Assembly (NCBI GenBank): GCA_037974665.1
Contig: CM075770.1
Coordinates: 20,971,501 to 21,035,500, forward strand
DNA length: 64,000 bases
From: Ehretia macrophylla
Lineage: Eukaryota; Streptophyta; Magnoliopsida; Boraginales; Ehretiaceae
Direction of reading: 5' to 3'
Position numbers and translations under genes: made by a program
The notes under the pieces: generated by a model
The model's input: the letters and a program-made list of their open reading frames with translations, nothing else
Database searches by the model: none
What the model was told of the DNA's origin: nothing
Part shown: positions 11,891-24,713 of the stretch, one piece after another
How the letters are laid out: the number at the start of each line of letters is the position of its first letter
Position numbering within the stretch: position 1 is the first letter of the stretch

Positions 11891-14800
11891 GATAATAATA
11901 ATTAACTAATTTATTATCAATAAAATTGTTTATGTATATATGAAAAAATAGTTTGCTTCTTTAGAAGCAGATCTTTCAAATAAAACTGCTTGGTGGGTAA
12001 TGGAGATGGTATATGTATTAATGCATAAAAGAGGGGGAACGGGCCGGCTAGATAAAGTCCAGCTCAAAAAGCCTTAGTAAAACCCAAATAGTCAATTGGT
12101 GGCAATTAATAAAATCCCCTCCTTCGAATTAAAAATTTTAAAAATCCAAAAAAAAGGAATATGAGATTAATTATACTTCAACTCTCTTTGATAAATAGTG
12201 AAGTTCTTAAATGATTCATATCTTTGTGGTGATCTCTTGTCGTCTTAGTGGGAAAAATTAAGTGATTTCAATTTTTATCTTCTATTTGTAATACAAGAAA
12301 AAGTTAAAGCCACTACAATCTTTCTAAAACCACTAGAATAGCTCAAAAGTACTAAAGAATTTCTTTCATAAATATCTCCCAAAAAAGCAAGAAAAAAGAA
12401 AAACAAACTAATTAAAGAATGAAGACCCTCATGCGTCTAATATCCCAGATTCTTTTACTCCAAAAGTTGCATGAAAATATTCTATAGTACTCTAGGGTCA
12501 TAATCTGATGGTAACAACTTTTTCTATTGATGGTGGATTCAATTTTTCCTTTTACCAAAGGTTTTCTTAGTAGAGAGAAAGCTACTTGCATACATCTAGT
12601 TTGTTCCTATATAGAGTATTACTATATATTAGTCGCAGATCTTTAGTATATTTTCGCCAAAGAAAAAGAAGACTTCTCCATTAATTCTAAGTTTTTGATG
12701 CCACTTCCTTTGCAAAGTGCATCTATATGCCCTCGACTAAAGAATGAAAAATATTGAATTATTACTTTATTTAAAAATTTAAATTATTAAAAAAATATTG
12801 TTTACATTATTTATTATTTTCAACCCTGTCCCATACATGTAGGTGGGATTCATTTTTTAATTTTTGCACGTGGACAGTTTAAATGACGGTGATACTTAAA
12901 CACATGATTTGGGTCTAATATCACATATTAAACACATGATTTGACAATTTAGAGATATATTTATTATATTATTTATTATTTTCAATGATAGAAAAGAAAG
13001 GTGCCTAGGCAAGTGAACGTGAACGGTGAACCCAAGCCAAGCCAGATTCGACTCTGTAAGTTGGGAAATTATTTTTGCGCTTTCTCTGCAGGGAGTGAGT
13101 CGGATGAAGTGATGAAGAATTGCTTTATCTTGCAAGCTTTTCATCTCCATCATGATCGTAAAAGAATCTTTAATTTTGAAAAGGTCTCCTCTTTGTTTTT
13201 CAGTTTGACTTCAACTACTTGTGGGCGAATAATATTCAAGTGGATATACAAAAACAAAATTAAGGACCACGGTCAAACTTTGACCATCTGGTGATCTCTT
13301 AATGATGTAGCCATCCATGTTCATTTATATATAGAAATGAGTCAAACATTGCCTTTTTTCTTCTTGACCAATTGTTTGACTTTTTTCTTCTTGACCAATG
13401 AAAAGCACAACAACGGTCGTCGTCAAGATGACAAAACGATGGACCGCCTACATACGTATATCGTATACGCTATGTAGTTCACATCTATATATATAAATAT
13501 TCAAGCTGGCCAATTTTCTTCAAGCAAAAGATCATGAAATGCCTTTGATATGCATGGTCCCTTGATTCTGTTAGCCTCACACAGCGTGATCATATGTATT
13601 GAAACCATAAAATATATCATACTATAGTACTCGCGCGATAGTTGATAATATTAGAATTGAATTCTCTCATTATGGTGTAAATTTCACTCATAATGTCATA
13701 AAATCATAATCAATTATTAAAATTTTTCTCACAATATTATGATATAATGAGCGTTATAAAAAGATCCGAACCTGATAAAATTAACACAAGTGTACATGTA
13801 CTTAATGTTGAGGAAGGAGGATGCCATTTTCTTTCTTTTAATTCCTTTTCGTTTCTGTCTAGTTGTATTGCAAACATGTGACAAAATTAAATATGTTGTT
13901 TATAAATGAATATTATAAATTTAAATTAACTATTTTACTATAGTTACTTTTAGGCCCAAATAATTACTTTTATGCATAAAAAATTTCACCTGTGCATCTG
14001 ACGTTTTGGAGGAGATTGTTAACTGAGACTCATTGCACGCAGCTGTCCACACGTGTAAGTAGGTCTTTGCTTTTGACCATATCTATTGACGTTTGAAGAA
14101 TCTGGCAGTGTCTTTTTTCCTCTATAATGCCATTTTTAATGCTGGAACACACACAGAGAAAAGAAAAAGATAAGATGTTGGCGAATGTGTCGTGCCTTTT
14201 GGTTTGAGTATCACATTCAATATTGACTATCTACTTATTCTTTCGCATATTCATGATTCAATCGATATTCACCAAAGCTTGCTTTCTAAAGCAAAACGAG
14301 GTTTTCCTTAGTATCCACGTGGCATTAAAAGTAACAACAATTTTTTAAGGAGTTTGGTTATCTCCATTGAATTAAGATAATATTGTGGTTTTAAATTCAT
14401 ATATGGAATTATTTCATATTATCCATCATATTTTAATTACCATAAAGATTCAATCGTGAAAAATATTTTGACTGTCTAGAAATAGCCAATCTTATGTCAA
14501 AGATTAAATGTTGAATGAAAAAAAAAAAAAAAAAAACTTGGTTTGGAACACTTACTGAAGATTTTTATCTAAGTATCAGAATTTTTATAAAACTGAAATT
14601 ATATAAAAGATGACTGACATTTTATGAAGAAAATTATGGATCATTTGATGCATTTGCGAGGGATCCGAATCTACAATACACGATTGTAACCTTACTATTC
14701 CACTACTTGTTTTACACACAGTAATATGCAGAGAGATGGAGAGAGGAAGAGTGTAAGAAGACCACTGTCTTCTGTTTTTCTAACGTCTGAAGAAAAATAT

Positions 14801-15690
14801 GTTTCTTTTTCTTCTTTTATTAAGATGTGGAAAATTATGTAAACTACTCTTTGACCCATATAAAATTGGTCGGACCAGGTCAACCCATATTGGTCGACCC
14901 GTCCCAAAATCCAACACTTACCGTGTGGAATTAATTTATTTTATTTATAAATAAATTTTATGAATACTTGTATCTGCAAATGAATTCTTTTGTAAAGAAC
15001 TATAAAATAATATTAAGTCAATTATGCCATTTGCAAAAACAAATTGTGTTTGTAGAAATGATTGCTTATATATATATAGATAGTTAGTGAAATTTACATC
15101 CCAGGAATGGTTTAAAAAACGTAAGTTAATTATTTATACAAACACAGTAGACTTATCATATCAATGTACTCTAATTGGAAAATAATATGACATATCTATA
15201 CCTAATTAGAGGAGCTGCAAATTAACTATGCGTATAATAGTTCATAGATTGTTTAAACTCTCAGTCACTAAACAAAACATAGCAATAAGAAGGTAATGAG
15301 CATGAAAACAAAACCAAAGTTAGTGAATAACATGAAGTACTAGAACTCAATGAGCTTGTCGCTTTTGTCTCGTTCTTTTGTTACAATCTTAGGTTTCCAG
15401 TTCGAAGAAAAAAAATAAGTTTGGATTGAAAAATACAGACGAGAAATTAGTTGGCAAATAAGCTCGCAAGAAAAAGAAGAAGAAGAAGTAACTGCAGAGG
15501 GAATGAGAGCTAGAGAAGAGCAGAACAGTAGGAAGGGAAGAATAATGGCAATAGAAAAGGAAAGAAAACCTAGATGATAACTTTATTCTCAAAAGATGAG
15601 CAACTAATTTGGCGGATTTAGATTTGCAAATTTCAGATGTTGAGCAAGGATTTATGTAAAACTTGAAGGGATTTTTCATTTTTTAAAATG
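11891..15690. other. intergenic DNA, no gene seen
   Basis: AT-rich. The motif TTATTTATTATTTTCAA recurs near 12805 and 12970, and ACACATGATTTG recurs at about 12901 and 12933. Small frames (13001-13294, 12896-13153 minus, 15389-15679 minus) overlap each other on opposite strands, lack recognisable domains and are low-complexity; none is called. Poly-A run at 14519-14537. Confidence 0.5.
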
Positions 15691-15699
15691 CCTTCCTCA

Positions 15700-15765
15700 A
15701 ACAGCGGCGGCGCTACGTCGTAGCTTAGGTGTGCACATGCACACCCTAGGTTACTCCTCAAATAG
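15700..15765. repeat. GC-rich start and hairpin, possible hAT-MITE terminus
   Basis: CAGCGGCGGCGCTACG resembles the CAGTGGCGGAGC ends of plant hAT-type MITEs. It is followed by TAGGTGTGCACATGCACACC, which folds into a near-perfect hairpin. The partner end and target duplication were not found. Confidence 0.35.
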
Positions 15766-16751
15766 TGAGGGTATTATAGTAATTTTATCTCCTTTTATTT
15801 TAAAAAGAAAAAAAGATAGATTTTTAGTCTTCATCTACCGAGATTCAAGATTCTTTACATCTTTTCTTAGTCAAAAGCTTTTTTCTTCCAACATAATAAT
15901 TACATATACTTTTTTCTAATTAAATTATTTTTTAGTAAACAAATATATCCAAAATTCATGCATCAATATTTCTTAACATTCAAAACCAATCATTTTTATT
16001 TCACATTTTTAGATATGGTTTCTAATTATGGTTACTAATGTTATTTTAATTGATGAAATTTTATTTTCAGTTTTAGTTGTTTATTATTATTATTATCTTT
16101 TATGGTTAATTTAATTGTTTTTTTAATAGATTGAATTAGTTTTTGTTGTTTTGTTATTATGCACTTGAAAACTCCATTTATCTTATAATGTGCTTAAATC
16201 AAGTATTGGTTAATGCATAAATGAGTACCCGATCTCTTGTTTTTGACCCCGTGACCCATACTGTAGTGCACATCCTAAGGTCGAGTGTTTGGGCCCGTCA
16301 TTGCTCTCAAATATAAGTAATTTGATTTAATAATTACTTTTATAAAATTTATGAAATTAATTATTTTAAATAGTATATTGATCTATTTATATTGAAATTT
16401 TGAAACCATATTGGAACAAGAGGCTATCGAATCAATAGTCTTACAAAATAATATTTTGACATTCGGTGAATCAACATGTAATTGGAAGAAGCTAAATGCC
16501 AAAGATCCAAACCCAATTTTTGAGTAGAGTGATAATGACTTCAACGAAGGGGAAAAAAGGGGTGTTAAATTTTTTGCTTTCCAACTTGTGCATATAGCAT
16601 ACAAACTGACAAAATTGCTCAAAAGTTCAAATAGGTGCTAGCATTTTAATTACCTTTTACGAGACAAAATTATAGAAACATGATTATATCCACAAAAAAT
16701 CATTCTTAATTTTCTCATGCAAATTTGAATTAGACATGGAAGAAGCAGAAC
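15766..16751. other. intergenic DNA, no gene seen
   Basis: AT-rich, T-run-rich DNA leading to the (TA)n tract at 16752-16772 in which the next retrotransposon lies. No supported gene. Confidence 0.45.
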
Positions 16752-16772
16752 TATATATATATATATATATAT

Positions 16773-17302
16773 TGTTATAAAATATTGATATGTGGATATT
16801 CAGCAGTATGCATCAGCAGCCTATTTCTGATTTATAGCAGCCTGCCTCTGATTTGCAGTAGCTTGCAACCAGCCTGCATCAGCAGCTTGCAACCAGCTTA
16901 CATAAGCAGCTTGCAACTAGCTTACATAAGCAGCTTCTGATTTGTAGTAGCTTGCAACCAGCCTGCATCAGCAGTTTGTAACCAACTTGCATAAGCAGCT
17001 TCTGATTTGCAGCAGCTTGCAGCCAGTAGCTAGCTTTTGATTTGTAGCAACTTCTGATTTGCAGCACCTTGCAGCCAATAGCTAGCTTTTGATTTGTAGC
17101 AACTTCTGATTTGCAGCACCTTGCAGCCAATAGCTAGCTTTTAATTTACAACAGCTTATATTGCATCAGTGCTTGTACAACTAGGAGCTTCTGAAAAACT
17201 ATAAATAGAGAAGTTCTATTGAAATATAAATCATTCAGAAATCAATAACAGTTTCAATTTTCTCTCTATACTATTGTTGTCTTTTGCAGTTAGTTTATAA
17301 CA
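16773..17302 (+). repeat. left LTR (530 bp) with internal tandem repeats
   Basis: The 3' portion (TTCTGAAAAACTATAAATAG...) contains a TATA-like CTATAAATAG at about 17198, a plausible LTR promoter shared with the right LTR. Positions 16800-17150 are built from degenerate repeats of a motif like GCAACCAGCTTGCATAAGCA and TTCTGATTTGCAGCAGCTTG, including a 60-bp unit repeated around 17020-17140. This block accounts for the 128-bp length difference from the right LTR. Confidence 0.9.
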
Positions 17303-17325
17303 CGTTATCAGCATGAGGCTCTACA
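17303..17325 (+). promoter_or_regulatory. probable primer-binding site
   Basis: CGTTATCAGCATGAGGCTC directly follows the LTR. It is related to, but not a clean match of, the initiator-Met tRNA-type site (TGGTATCAGAGC); assignment rests mainly on position. Confidence 0.4.
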
Positions 17326-17382
17326 TACTTTGGTTTGGCAAGGTACGAATAATCTTTCTGTATTTCAAATTATATTTTGATA

Positions 17383-18345
17383 TGGAAAATATTACAAAAC
17401 GTGAATTTGCTATCCTTGATATCTCTGGAAAAAAATTTCTATCATGGGTTCTTGATGCCGAGATACATCTTGATGCAAGAAATCTTGGGGAAAAAATTAA
17501 AGAAAATAATAGCGCATCCCAGTAGGATTGTGCAAAAGCTTTGATATTCCTTCGTCATCACATCCATGAATGATTGAAGACTGAATATCTTACTATCAAA
17601 AATCCCCTTACACTTTGGAAGAATCTGAATGAAAGATATGATCACCAAAAAACTGTGATTCTTCCAAGAGCTCGTTATGATTGGATGCACCTGAGGTTGC
17701 AAGATTATAAATCTGTCAGTGAGTATAACTCTGTGCTATTCAAAATCAGTTCTCAACTGAAATTATGCGGAGAAACTATCACTGAACAAGACATGTTAGA
17801 AAATACATTTTCTACATTTCATGCCACGAATATGCTCCTGTAACAGCAATATCGTGAACGTAGATTTGTAAAATATTATGAGTTGATATCATGTCTTTTT
17901 GTTGCTTAACAAAATAATGAGCTTTTGATGTAGAATCATCAATTACATCCAGCTGGTATGACCCCATTCCCATAAGTGAATGGAGTTGCAGTCCCAGAAG
18001 TGAATGCAATATATGAACACGGTAATCGATGGGGTTGTGGCCGTGGCTGAGGACAAGGACGTCGTCGTGGTCATGGTCGAAATAATATTTGGTTTCAGAA
18101 TGATTCAAATATTATCAAGAAAGACAAATCTCACCACCAGAAGTGGAATAATGAGAAAAAACATGACAAAGAGATGACCACTAAAAATAAGTCACCCCAT
18201 AACAATGACATATGTTTCAGATTTTGGGGGATTGGGCATTGGGCACGTATCTGTCGTGCACAAAAACATTTGGTTGATCTTTACAAAGCATCAAGAAAAG
18301 GAAAGGAGAAAATAGTTGAGACAAATTGTATTGATTATAATTAAC
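17383..18345 (+). pseudogene. copia gag remnant
   Basis: Starts MENITKREFAILDISGKKF, the usual opening of UBN2-type Gag in this copia group, and continues with WVLDAEIHLDA, PLTLWKNLNERYDHQK and ARYDWMHLRLQDYKSVSEYN. It is interrupted by stops near 17523, 17568 and 17841, with further ones downstream. The zinc knuckle at about 18210-18255 reads CFRFWGIGHWARIC: the second Cys of CX2CX4HX4C has become Phe, so the knuckle itself is broken. Confidence 0.85.
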
Positions 18346-18639
18346 CAGAGGTCTCTACATATTTAGATGTCAGTGATTTTTTCACTGACCCTAATGGCAA
18401 CATAGAACATTTAATCGGGGATAGAAATGTCCGAACCGACTAAAAGTACTATTAGTTATGTTTTTGTTTTAAGTTAAGTTGTTTAAAAGGACTGTTAGTT
18501 ATGTTATCGTTTTAAGTCTAAGTTGTTGTTTTTGATTTCCACCTTATGTAAAATTTATGTTTGATAATAAATATGTTCGTTGCAAATTACAAGTTTTTAA
18601 AGACATAATTTTTTGTTTATGATATCGTTAGATCTCAAG

Positions 18640-21600
18640 ATGAAAGACGAAGATATATGTCTGGAAGAGCTCATTTCATGTTACCTAATGGCACAAAATT
18701 TGACATTGCTAGTGGTATTCAAGCAAATCCAGAAGAAATTTGATAAGTTTTAAAGATATTCGTCGGAATGGATATCATATTGAAACTGCAAATGAAGGTG
18801 ATAAATAGTATCTTTATATCACCTTTTTGAATTCATGCCAGAAGCATGTATTAGAAATACTTCATACTCTTTGTTTTGGATTATACCAAACAACTATATG
18901 AGCAGTTGAAGCACATGCAGTACAAAAGCAAATGTATGATGATCCTAATACTTTTATGCTTTGGCATGATTGCCTTGGTCATCCAGGGGCAACAGTGATA
19001 CGTCGAATAATTGAGAACTGGCTTGGGCATTCTTTAAAGAACCAGCAGATTCTTTTACCAAGTAATTATCCATGTGTTGCATGTTTTCAAAGCAAATTAA
19101 TTGTGAGACCATCTCCAACCAAAGTTGTTTTTGAGGCCCCTAAATTCTTGGATCGAATTCAAAGAGATATTTGTGGACCTATTCATCCACCCTGTGGACC
19201 ATTTTATTATTTCATGGGTCTTATAGATGCATCAACTAGATGGTCACATGTTTGTCTACTTTCTTCTAGAAATCATGCATTTGCTAGACTTCTCGCTTTG
19301 ATAATCCGATTGAGGTCACAATTTCCTGATCATCCTATTAAAATAATTTGCCTTGATAATGCTGGCGAGTTTTCATCTAAAGCATTTGATGATTATTGCA
19401 TGTCTATTGGAGTTGAGATTGAACATCATATCCCTCATGTGCATACTCAAAATGGTTTAGTTGAATCAGTTATCAAGCGACTTCAATTAATTGCAAAACC
19501 TTTACTTATGAGATCTAAACTCCCTATATCAGCTTAGGGGCATGGTATTCTACATGCTGATGCATTGATTCGTATAAACCTACAACATATCATAAATATT
19601 CTCCTTTACAACGTGCGCATGGTCATCCACCGAATATTTATCATTTACGTGTTTTTGGTTGTGCGGTACAAGTTCCAATAGTACCAACACAACGTAGTAA
19701 AATGGGACCACAAAGACAACTTGGAATATATGTTGGGTTTGATTCTCTATCTATCATTCGATATATTGAACCCCTTACAGGTGATCTGTTTAAAGCACGC
19801 TTTGCAGATTGTCACTTTAATGAGACTCTCTTCTTATCATTTGGGAGAGAAAAATCGCAACCAGAAGTACACCGTGACATATCTTGGAATGCGTCATTAT
19901 TGTCGCATTTGGATCCAAGAACTAAACAATGTGAACTTGAAGTTCAAAGGATCATTCATTTGCAGAATATTGCAAATAATCTGCCAGATGCATTTACAAA
20001 CACAAAGAATATTGTGAAATCATATATACTTGCTGTGAATGTGCTGGTACGAATTGATATCCCAGTAGGACATATTGTAACACAGCAGCAAATGCATCTA
20101 AGGCACGCCAGAAGCGTGGTAGACCTGTCGGTGCAAAAGATACAGTACCTCGGAAAAGGAAGGCACATGGGAAGAATACAGGGCGAATGAATTTGGAAGA
20201 TTCTATACCATCGAGATACACGACAGAAATGGTAGAACCAACAGATGTTGGTAAATGCACAATCCCTGAAGAGATTGAAACGTAATCGGTCCCTGAAAAG
20301 ACTGAGGAACATGGAAATGAATAAATTTTCATAAACTATGTAACTACCGGAAAGACATGGAATCGAACGGAAACTTTTCTGAATGATAGTTTCGCTTTTA
20401 TAGTAGCACTTGAAATAAATGATAAGAATCCTAAACCACAGAGTGTGGAAGAATGTCGACAAAGAAATGATTGGCCAAAGTAGAAAGAAGCTATACGAGC
20501 AGAGCTTAGCTCGTTAGAAAAGCGCAAGGTGTTTGGACTTGTAGTCCAAACACCCTCATATACAAAACCTGTTGGACACAAATGGGTATTTGTACGCAAG
20601 CGAAATGCAGTAAATGAAATTGTGAGATATAAAGCTCGACTTGTAGCTCAAGGTTTCTCACAAAGACCTGGCATTGATTATGAGGAAACATATTCGCTGG
20701 TAATGGATGCAATCACATTTCGCTTCCTAAATAGTCTTGCTGCTCATACTAATTTGGAAATGTGCTTAATGGATGTTATTACAGCATATTTATATGGATC
20801 ACTTGACAGTGACATATATATGAAAATCCCTGAAGGATTTCATTTTCCAGAAGTAAATAAAGTGAAACTATGACATATGTATTCACTTAAACTACAACGA
20901 TTCCTGTAAGGATTAAAACAATCTGGTTGTATGTAGTACAATCGTTTAAGTGATTACTTATCTGGAGAAGGGTATATCAAATAATCTCGTTTGTCCATGT
21001 ATTTTCATTAAAAAAATAAACAACGGGATTTGCAATTATTGCAGTATATGTTGATGATCTTAACCTTGTTGGAACTCCGGAAGAGCTCAACAAAACTGCT
21101 GCATATCTAAAGAAAGAATTTGAAATGAAAGATTTAGGACATACGAAGTTTTGTCTTGGTCTTCAAATTGAACATTTTTCGGAAGGAATTTTTCTCCATC
21201 AATTTGCTTATACGAATAAGATTCTTAAAAGATTTTACATGGATAAAGCTCATCCACTAACGACCCCGATGGTTGTTAGGCCATTTGATGTGACAAAAGA
21301 TCCTTTTCGCCCTCGAGAAGATGGAGAAAAGTTACTTGGTCCTGAAGCATCATATCTTAGTGCCATTGGCGCATTAATGTACCTAGCTAATAATACAAGA
21401 CCATATATTGCTTTTTCTGTTAACTTATTAGCCAGGTATAGTGCGGCTCCAACTCGCAGGCACTAGGAGGGAATTAAACACATATTTCGCTATTTGCGTG
21501 GAACACCATATATGGGTTTATTCTATTCGAGACAATCAAGATCTTCATTAGTTGGTCATGCAGATGTTGGTTATCTATCAGACCCTCATAAGGCAAGATC

Positions 21601-22050
21601 ACAAACGGGATACGTTTTTCATTTTGGTGATACTGCTATATCATAGCGGTCCATGAAGTAAACAATGACTGCTACTTCTTCAAATCATGCTAAAATTTTA
21701 GCCATTCATAAAGCTAGCCGAGAATGTGTTTGGTTGAAATCGGTCATCGAACATATTCAAGAATCATGTGGATTACCTCTGACAAAGACCGACCAACCAC
21801 ACTATATGAAGATAACACAGCATGTATCACACAAATCAAAGGTGGCTATATCAAAAGTGATAAAACAAAACATATATCACCGAAATTCTTCTACACACAT
21901 GAGCTCCAAACAAGCGGAATAGTTGATATTCAGCAAGTACGGTCGAGTGAAAATACAACATATTTATTCACTAAAGCATTACCACCAACAATCTTCAAAT
22001 CACATGTACAAAGATGTGGAATGCACCACCTGAAAGATTTGTCATCATGA
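18640..22050 (+). pseudogene. copia pol remnant (integrase, RT, RNase H)
   Basis: GAG-pre-integrase motif LWHDCLGHPGATVIRRII (from about 18959) and integrase core with RDICGPI, FMGLIDASTRW and CLDNAGEF (18932-19537) are in one open frame ending at a TAG. RT pieces follow: GHKWVFVRKRN and DYEETYS (20529-20873), YVDDL at about 21050, KDLGHTKFCLGLQIEH (21125 on) and RNase H pieces (YLSDPHKARSQTGY near 21570, then TKHISPKFFYTHEL to 22050). Frames change several times and stops are frequent, so no enzyme could be made. Confidence 0.88.
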
Positions 22051-22260
22051 GGGGGAAAGGCTATTTGTGCATTGTACTCTTTTTCCTTCACCAAGGTTTT
22101 TCTCCCAACTGGACTTTTCCTGATAAGGTTTTAACGAGGCAACCCAACTGCAATAGTATTCCTCATAAAGATAGTGTACTCTTTTTCCTTAGTCAAGTTT
22201 TTATCCCACTGGGTTTTCTTGACGAGGTTTTAATGGGGTATATTTTTATAGTGAATATCT

Positions 22261-22269
22261 AAAGGGGAG
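22261..22269 (+). other. polypurine tract
   Basis: AAAGGGGAG immediately precedes the TG of the right LTR; primes plus-strand DNA synthesis in LTR retrotransposons. Confidence 0.85.
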
Positions 22270-22667
22270 TGTTATGAAATATTGATATGTGGATATTCAG
22301 TAGTATGCATCAGCAGCCTGCTTTTGATTTGCAGCAGCCTGCTTCTGATTTGCAGTAGCTTTCAACCAACCTGCATCAGCAGCTTGCAACCAGCTTGCAT
22401 AAGCAACTTCTGATTTGCAGTAGCTTACAACCAGCTTGCATCAGAAGCTTGCAACCAACTTGCATAAGCAGTTTCTGATTTGCAGCAGCTTGCAGCCAAC
22501 AACCAGCTTTTGATTTGCAGCAGCTTATACTGCATCAGCGCTTGTGCAACCAGGAGCTTCTGAAAAACTATAAATAGAGAAGTTCTATTGAAATGTAAAT
22601 CATTCAGAAATCAATAACAGTTTCAGTTTTCTCTTTATACTAATTTTGTCTTTTACAGTTAGTTTAT

Positions 22668-22671
<4 letters not shown>
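22270..22671 (+). repeat. right LTR (402 bp)
   Basis: Same ends as the left LTR (TGTTAT...ATAACA) and the same 3' 150 bp with minor substitutions, but fewer internal repeat units in 22295-22545. The element therefore has LTRs of unequal length caused by repeat-number change rather than truncation. Confidence 0.92.

Positions 22672-22722
<51 letters not shown>
22671..22722. repeat. (AT)n microsatellite, about 26 units
   Basis: Pure AT dinucleotide run adjoining the right LTR. Together with 16752-16772 it marks the pre-insertion TA tract, possibly expanded since. Confidence 0.95.
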
Positions 22723-22724
<2 letters not shown>

Positions 22725-24117
22725 TTACTTTTATATAAAATACTCCAATTTGGGGACATTTTCTTAATACATAGTTGAAGTGGTGTTATATATATGTCAA
22801 CGCAAAAAATATCATTCAAAAGGAATAGACATGGAAAAAGTAGAACTTGTTTAAAAAACATAAAATTTTATCAGAAAATTAATCGGTATTCAATGAAGTA
22901 ACTCAATATCTTATATGATAGCCTTAAAACTGTTTATTTAGTAAAGGAGAAGAATTATATACTCTTAACACTTTCCTTCATGTATAACTCGAATTAAAGA
23001 AGCAACATTGACCCCTCAGGTCTAATTCGGATTAAAGATTTAATTAACTTTGAATACCAAAAAACAAAATTAGCAAGAATATCTACTCTTCATTTTCCAA
23101 AAAAGTTAAAACATATTTTTCTTAAAGCAAGACGAGTTATGTAAGGATGAATAAAACTAGACCAAAGCCCAACTATTATGCTAAAAACTATAGAGTTATA
23201 TATATTTTGAAACTTATTCCTACTAGTTCGAGTAGTTCAAAATTCTATATCATGTATAATTTTAAATTTTTTTATCTACCAACGTAAAAGAATTTAGGCA
23301 TGCATAAAAATACAACCGTAGGATTTATCCTTAATTCACCCAAAGGTTTAGGCAACAAGCAAATGTACATCATTTCTCGACATTTTATCATTTCATGCAA
23401 TAAAGAGAGAACCCAGACCGAGGGAACCAAGCAAGGGCAATGGACCAGCTGAAGCATCTTCTATTACGTGCTTGCCATAGGGTATCTAAAAAGCACGAAT
23501 ATTTTGGGCCCTCACCGGTCAAAAGATGGTGGTCTTGACTTTTCCCATACTTCAAAAGTCAACCCATTATGTCTGAAATGTAGGAACTATACGTAAAATG
23601 TATGTATTGGCGAATGTGTTGGCCACATGCACTTACGTCATTGTAATTCACGAGAGAGATAAAAAATGAATTCCATAATATGAGGCTCATTTGTTTATAT
23701 GTAGGTCGGATGGTTGTTTGCCTTATAGAAAGTCTTACTTGTAAACTATTTGTGAAGATTACATATAGATATTTAGATAAATATGGCTATTTTAGTTGGC
23801 GAAAATCCATTTTCTGTATGAGTAATACTTTATGTCATATTTTTTTTTTATTTTTTTTTTTTTTGTATGGTAAGTATTTATATATTAAATATCAAAAGTT
23901 TCGTATATATAGTTAAAATTTTACTATATAAGAAAGAGTGATGGAATGATATATAACATTCTTATTCTTGCACACGGGTGGTGTAATTTTTACTCATCTG
24001 TTAATGGTAGCATATAATATGATAATATAACGTCCATTTAATTTTAAAAGTGATAAACTTCCCTTTAAACAGGATAAACTTCTCTACACAAATCAATTGA
24101 TTCATCAAGCGATCATG
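22723..24117. other. intergenic DNA, no gene seen
   Basis: AT-rich with T-runs (23841-23864). Small open frames here are AT-biased and motif-free. Confidence 0.45.
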
Positions 24118-24124
24118 TAATATT

Positions 24125-24500
24125 GAAAATAATAAATAATATAATAAATTTTTCTTTAACAACTTAAACTTTTAGATGAGGTGGTTATTTAACTATAGTA
24201 TCAATTTAAGCTCACCGTCATCTATTTAAAAATATTAAAATTATTCAAGTGTAAAGCTTAACTTTGCCTGCACTTGCAAGGACATGTTGAAGATAATAAA
24301 TAGTATAATAACTAATCTTTAATAGGTTAAGCTTTTAGATGAGATAGTTACTCGACATAGTATCTAGCTTAATCTCATCGGTACCTATTTAAAAATATTA
24401 AAATTGTCCAAATACAAGACTAAAAAACTAACTGCGCCTGCACTTGCGGAGACATCTTGAAGATAATAAATAATATAATAAATCTATTTCTAACAGTTTA
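24125..24500. repeat. degenerate tandem repeat, 164-170-bp unit, about 2.2 copies
   Basis: GAAGATAATAAATA-type starts lie at 24125, 24289 and 24459. Each unit also carries a copy of TTTTAGATGAG(A/G)T and TATTTAAAAATATTAAAATT, and the second and third starts are preceded by GCCTGCACTTGC. Divergence between copies is substantial, so the array is old. Confidence 0.8.
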
Positions 24501-24675
24501 AAGAATATGTAACAAGCTGTCATCTGTTTATACATCTCTCCTCCCACTTGTCATTTTGTTTTTGGTGGATAAGGAGGTAAAAGTCGATAATATTATCCTC
24601 TAATCATTGTATGTCTCACTCCTAATATATCTATCTAAAGTTGCTCGCAATAGTACAGGTACATGTATGATAGTT

Positions 24676-24713
24676 CTACAAATGCGATGCTCTAACCTCT
24701 GAGTTAAGCGGGC
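24676..24713 (-). other. plastid trnT(UGU)-like 5' fragment (possible NUPT)
   Basis: On the minus strand, 38 bases starting GCCCGCTTAACTCAGAGG match, as I remember it, the acceptor strand, D arm and start of the anticodon arm of plastid tRNA-Thr(UGU), including the UGU anticodon region. The 3' half of the tRNA is absent and unrelated sequence follows, so this is not a functional gene. It is probably a transferred organelle fragment, broken at the anticodon. Confidence 0.5.

Larger units (their letters stand above)
16773..22671 (+). mobile_element. complete but dead Ty1/copia retrotransposon (5.9 kb)
   Basis: Bounded by two LTRs that begin TGTTAT and end ATAACA (16773-17302 and 22270-22671). 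Both flanks are TA dinucleotide repeat, so the target duplication is probably TATAT but is masked by the microsatellite. Internal order on the plus strand is gag with a zinc knuckle, integrase, RT, RNase H. All domains carry several stops or frameshifts, so it can only move if helped in trans. It is a different family from the copia elements at 1-4293 and 29-30 kb, judging by LTR sequence and protein motifs. Confidence 0.93.

Noticed and set aside
13001..13294. 97-codon frame, overlapped by an 85-codon frame on the other strand
   Set aside because: No domain, opposing overlap, and simple AT-rich tail; a GTAAGT...CTGCAG pair inside could mimic an intron but no homology supports a gene.
15389..15679. 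96-codon minus-strand frame rich in Phe/Ser
   Set aside because: Composition mirrors the GAAGAA/GAGAA purine runs of the plus strand; low complexity.
16879..17130. 83-codon minus-strand frame with repeated Cys-Lys-Leu motifs
   Set aside because: It is the translation of the tandem repeats inside the left LTR, not a Cys-rich peptide gene.
19956..20462. 168-codon minus-strand frame, Cys/Phe-rich
   Set aside because: Antisense of the copia integrase-RT linker; no membrane-protein family resemblance.
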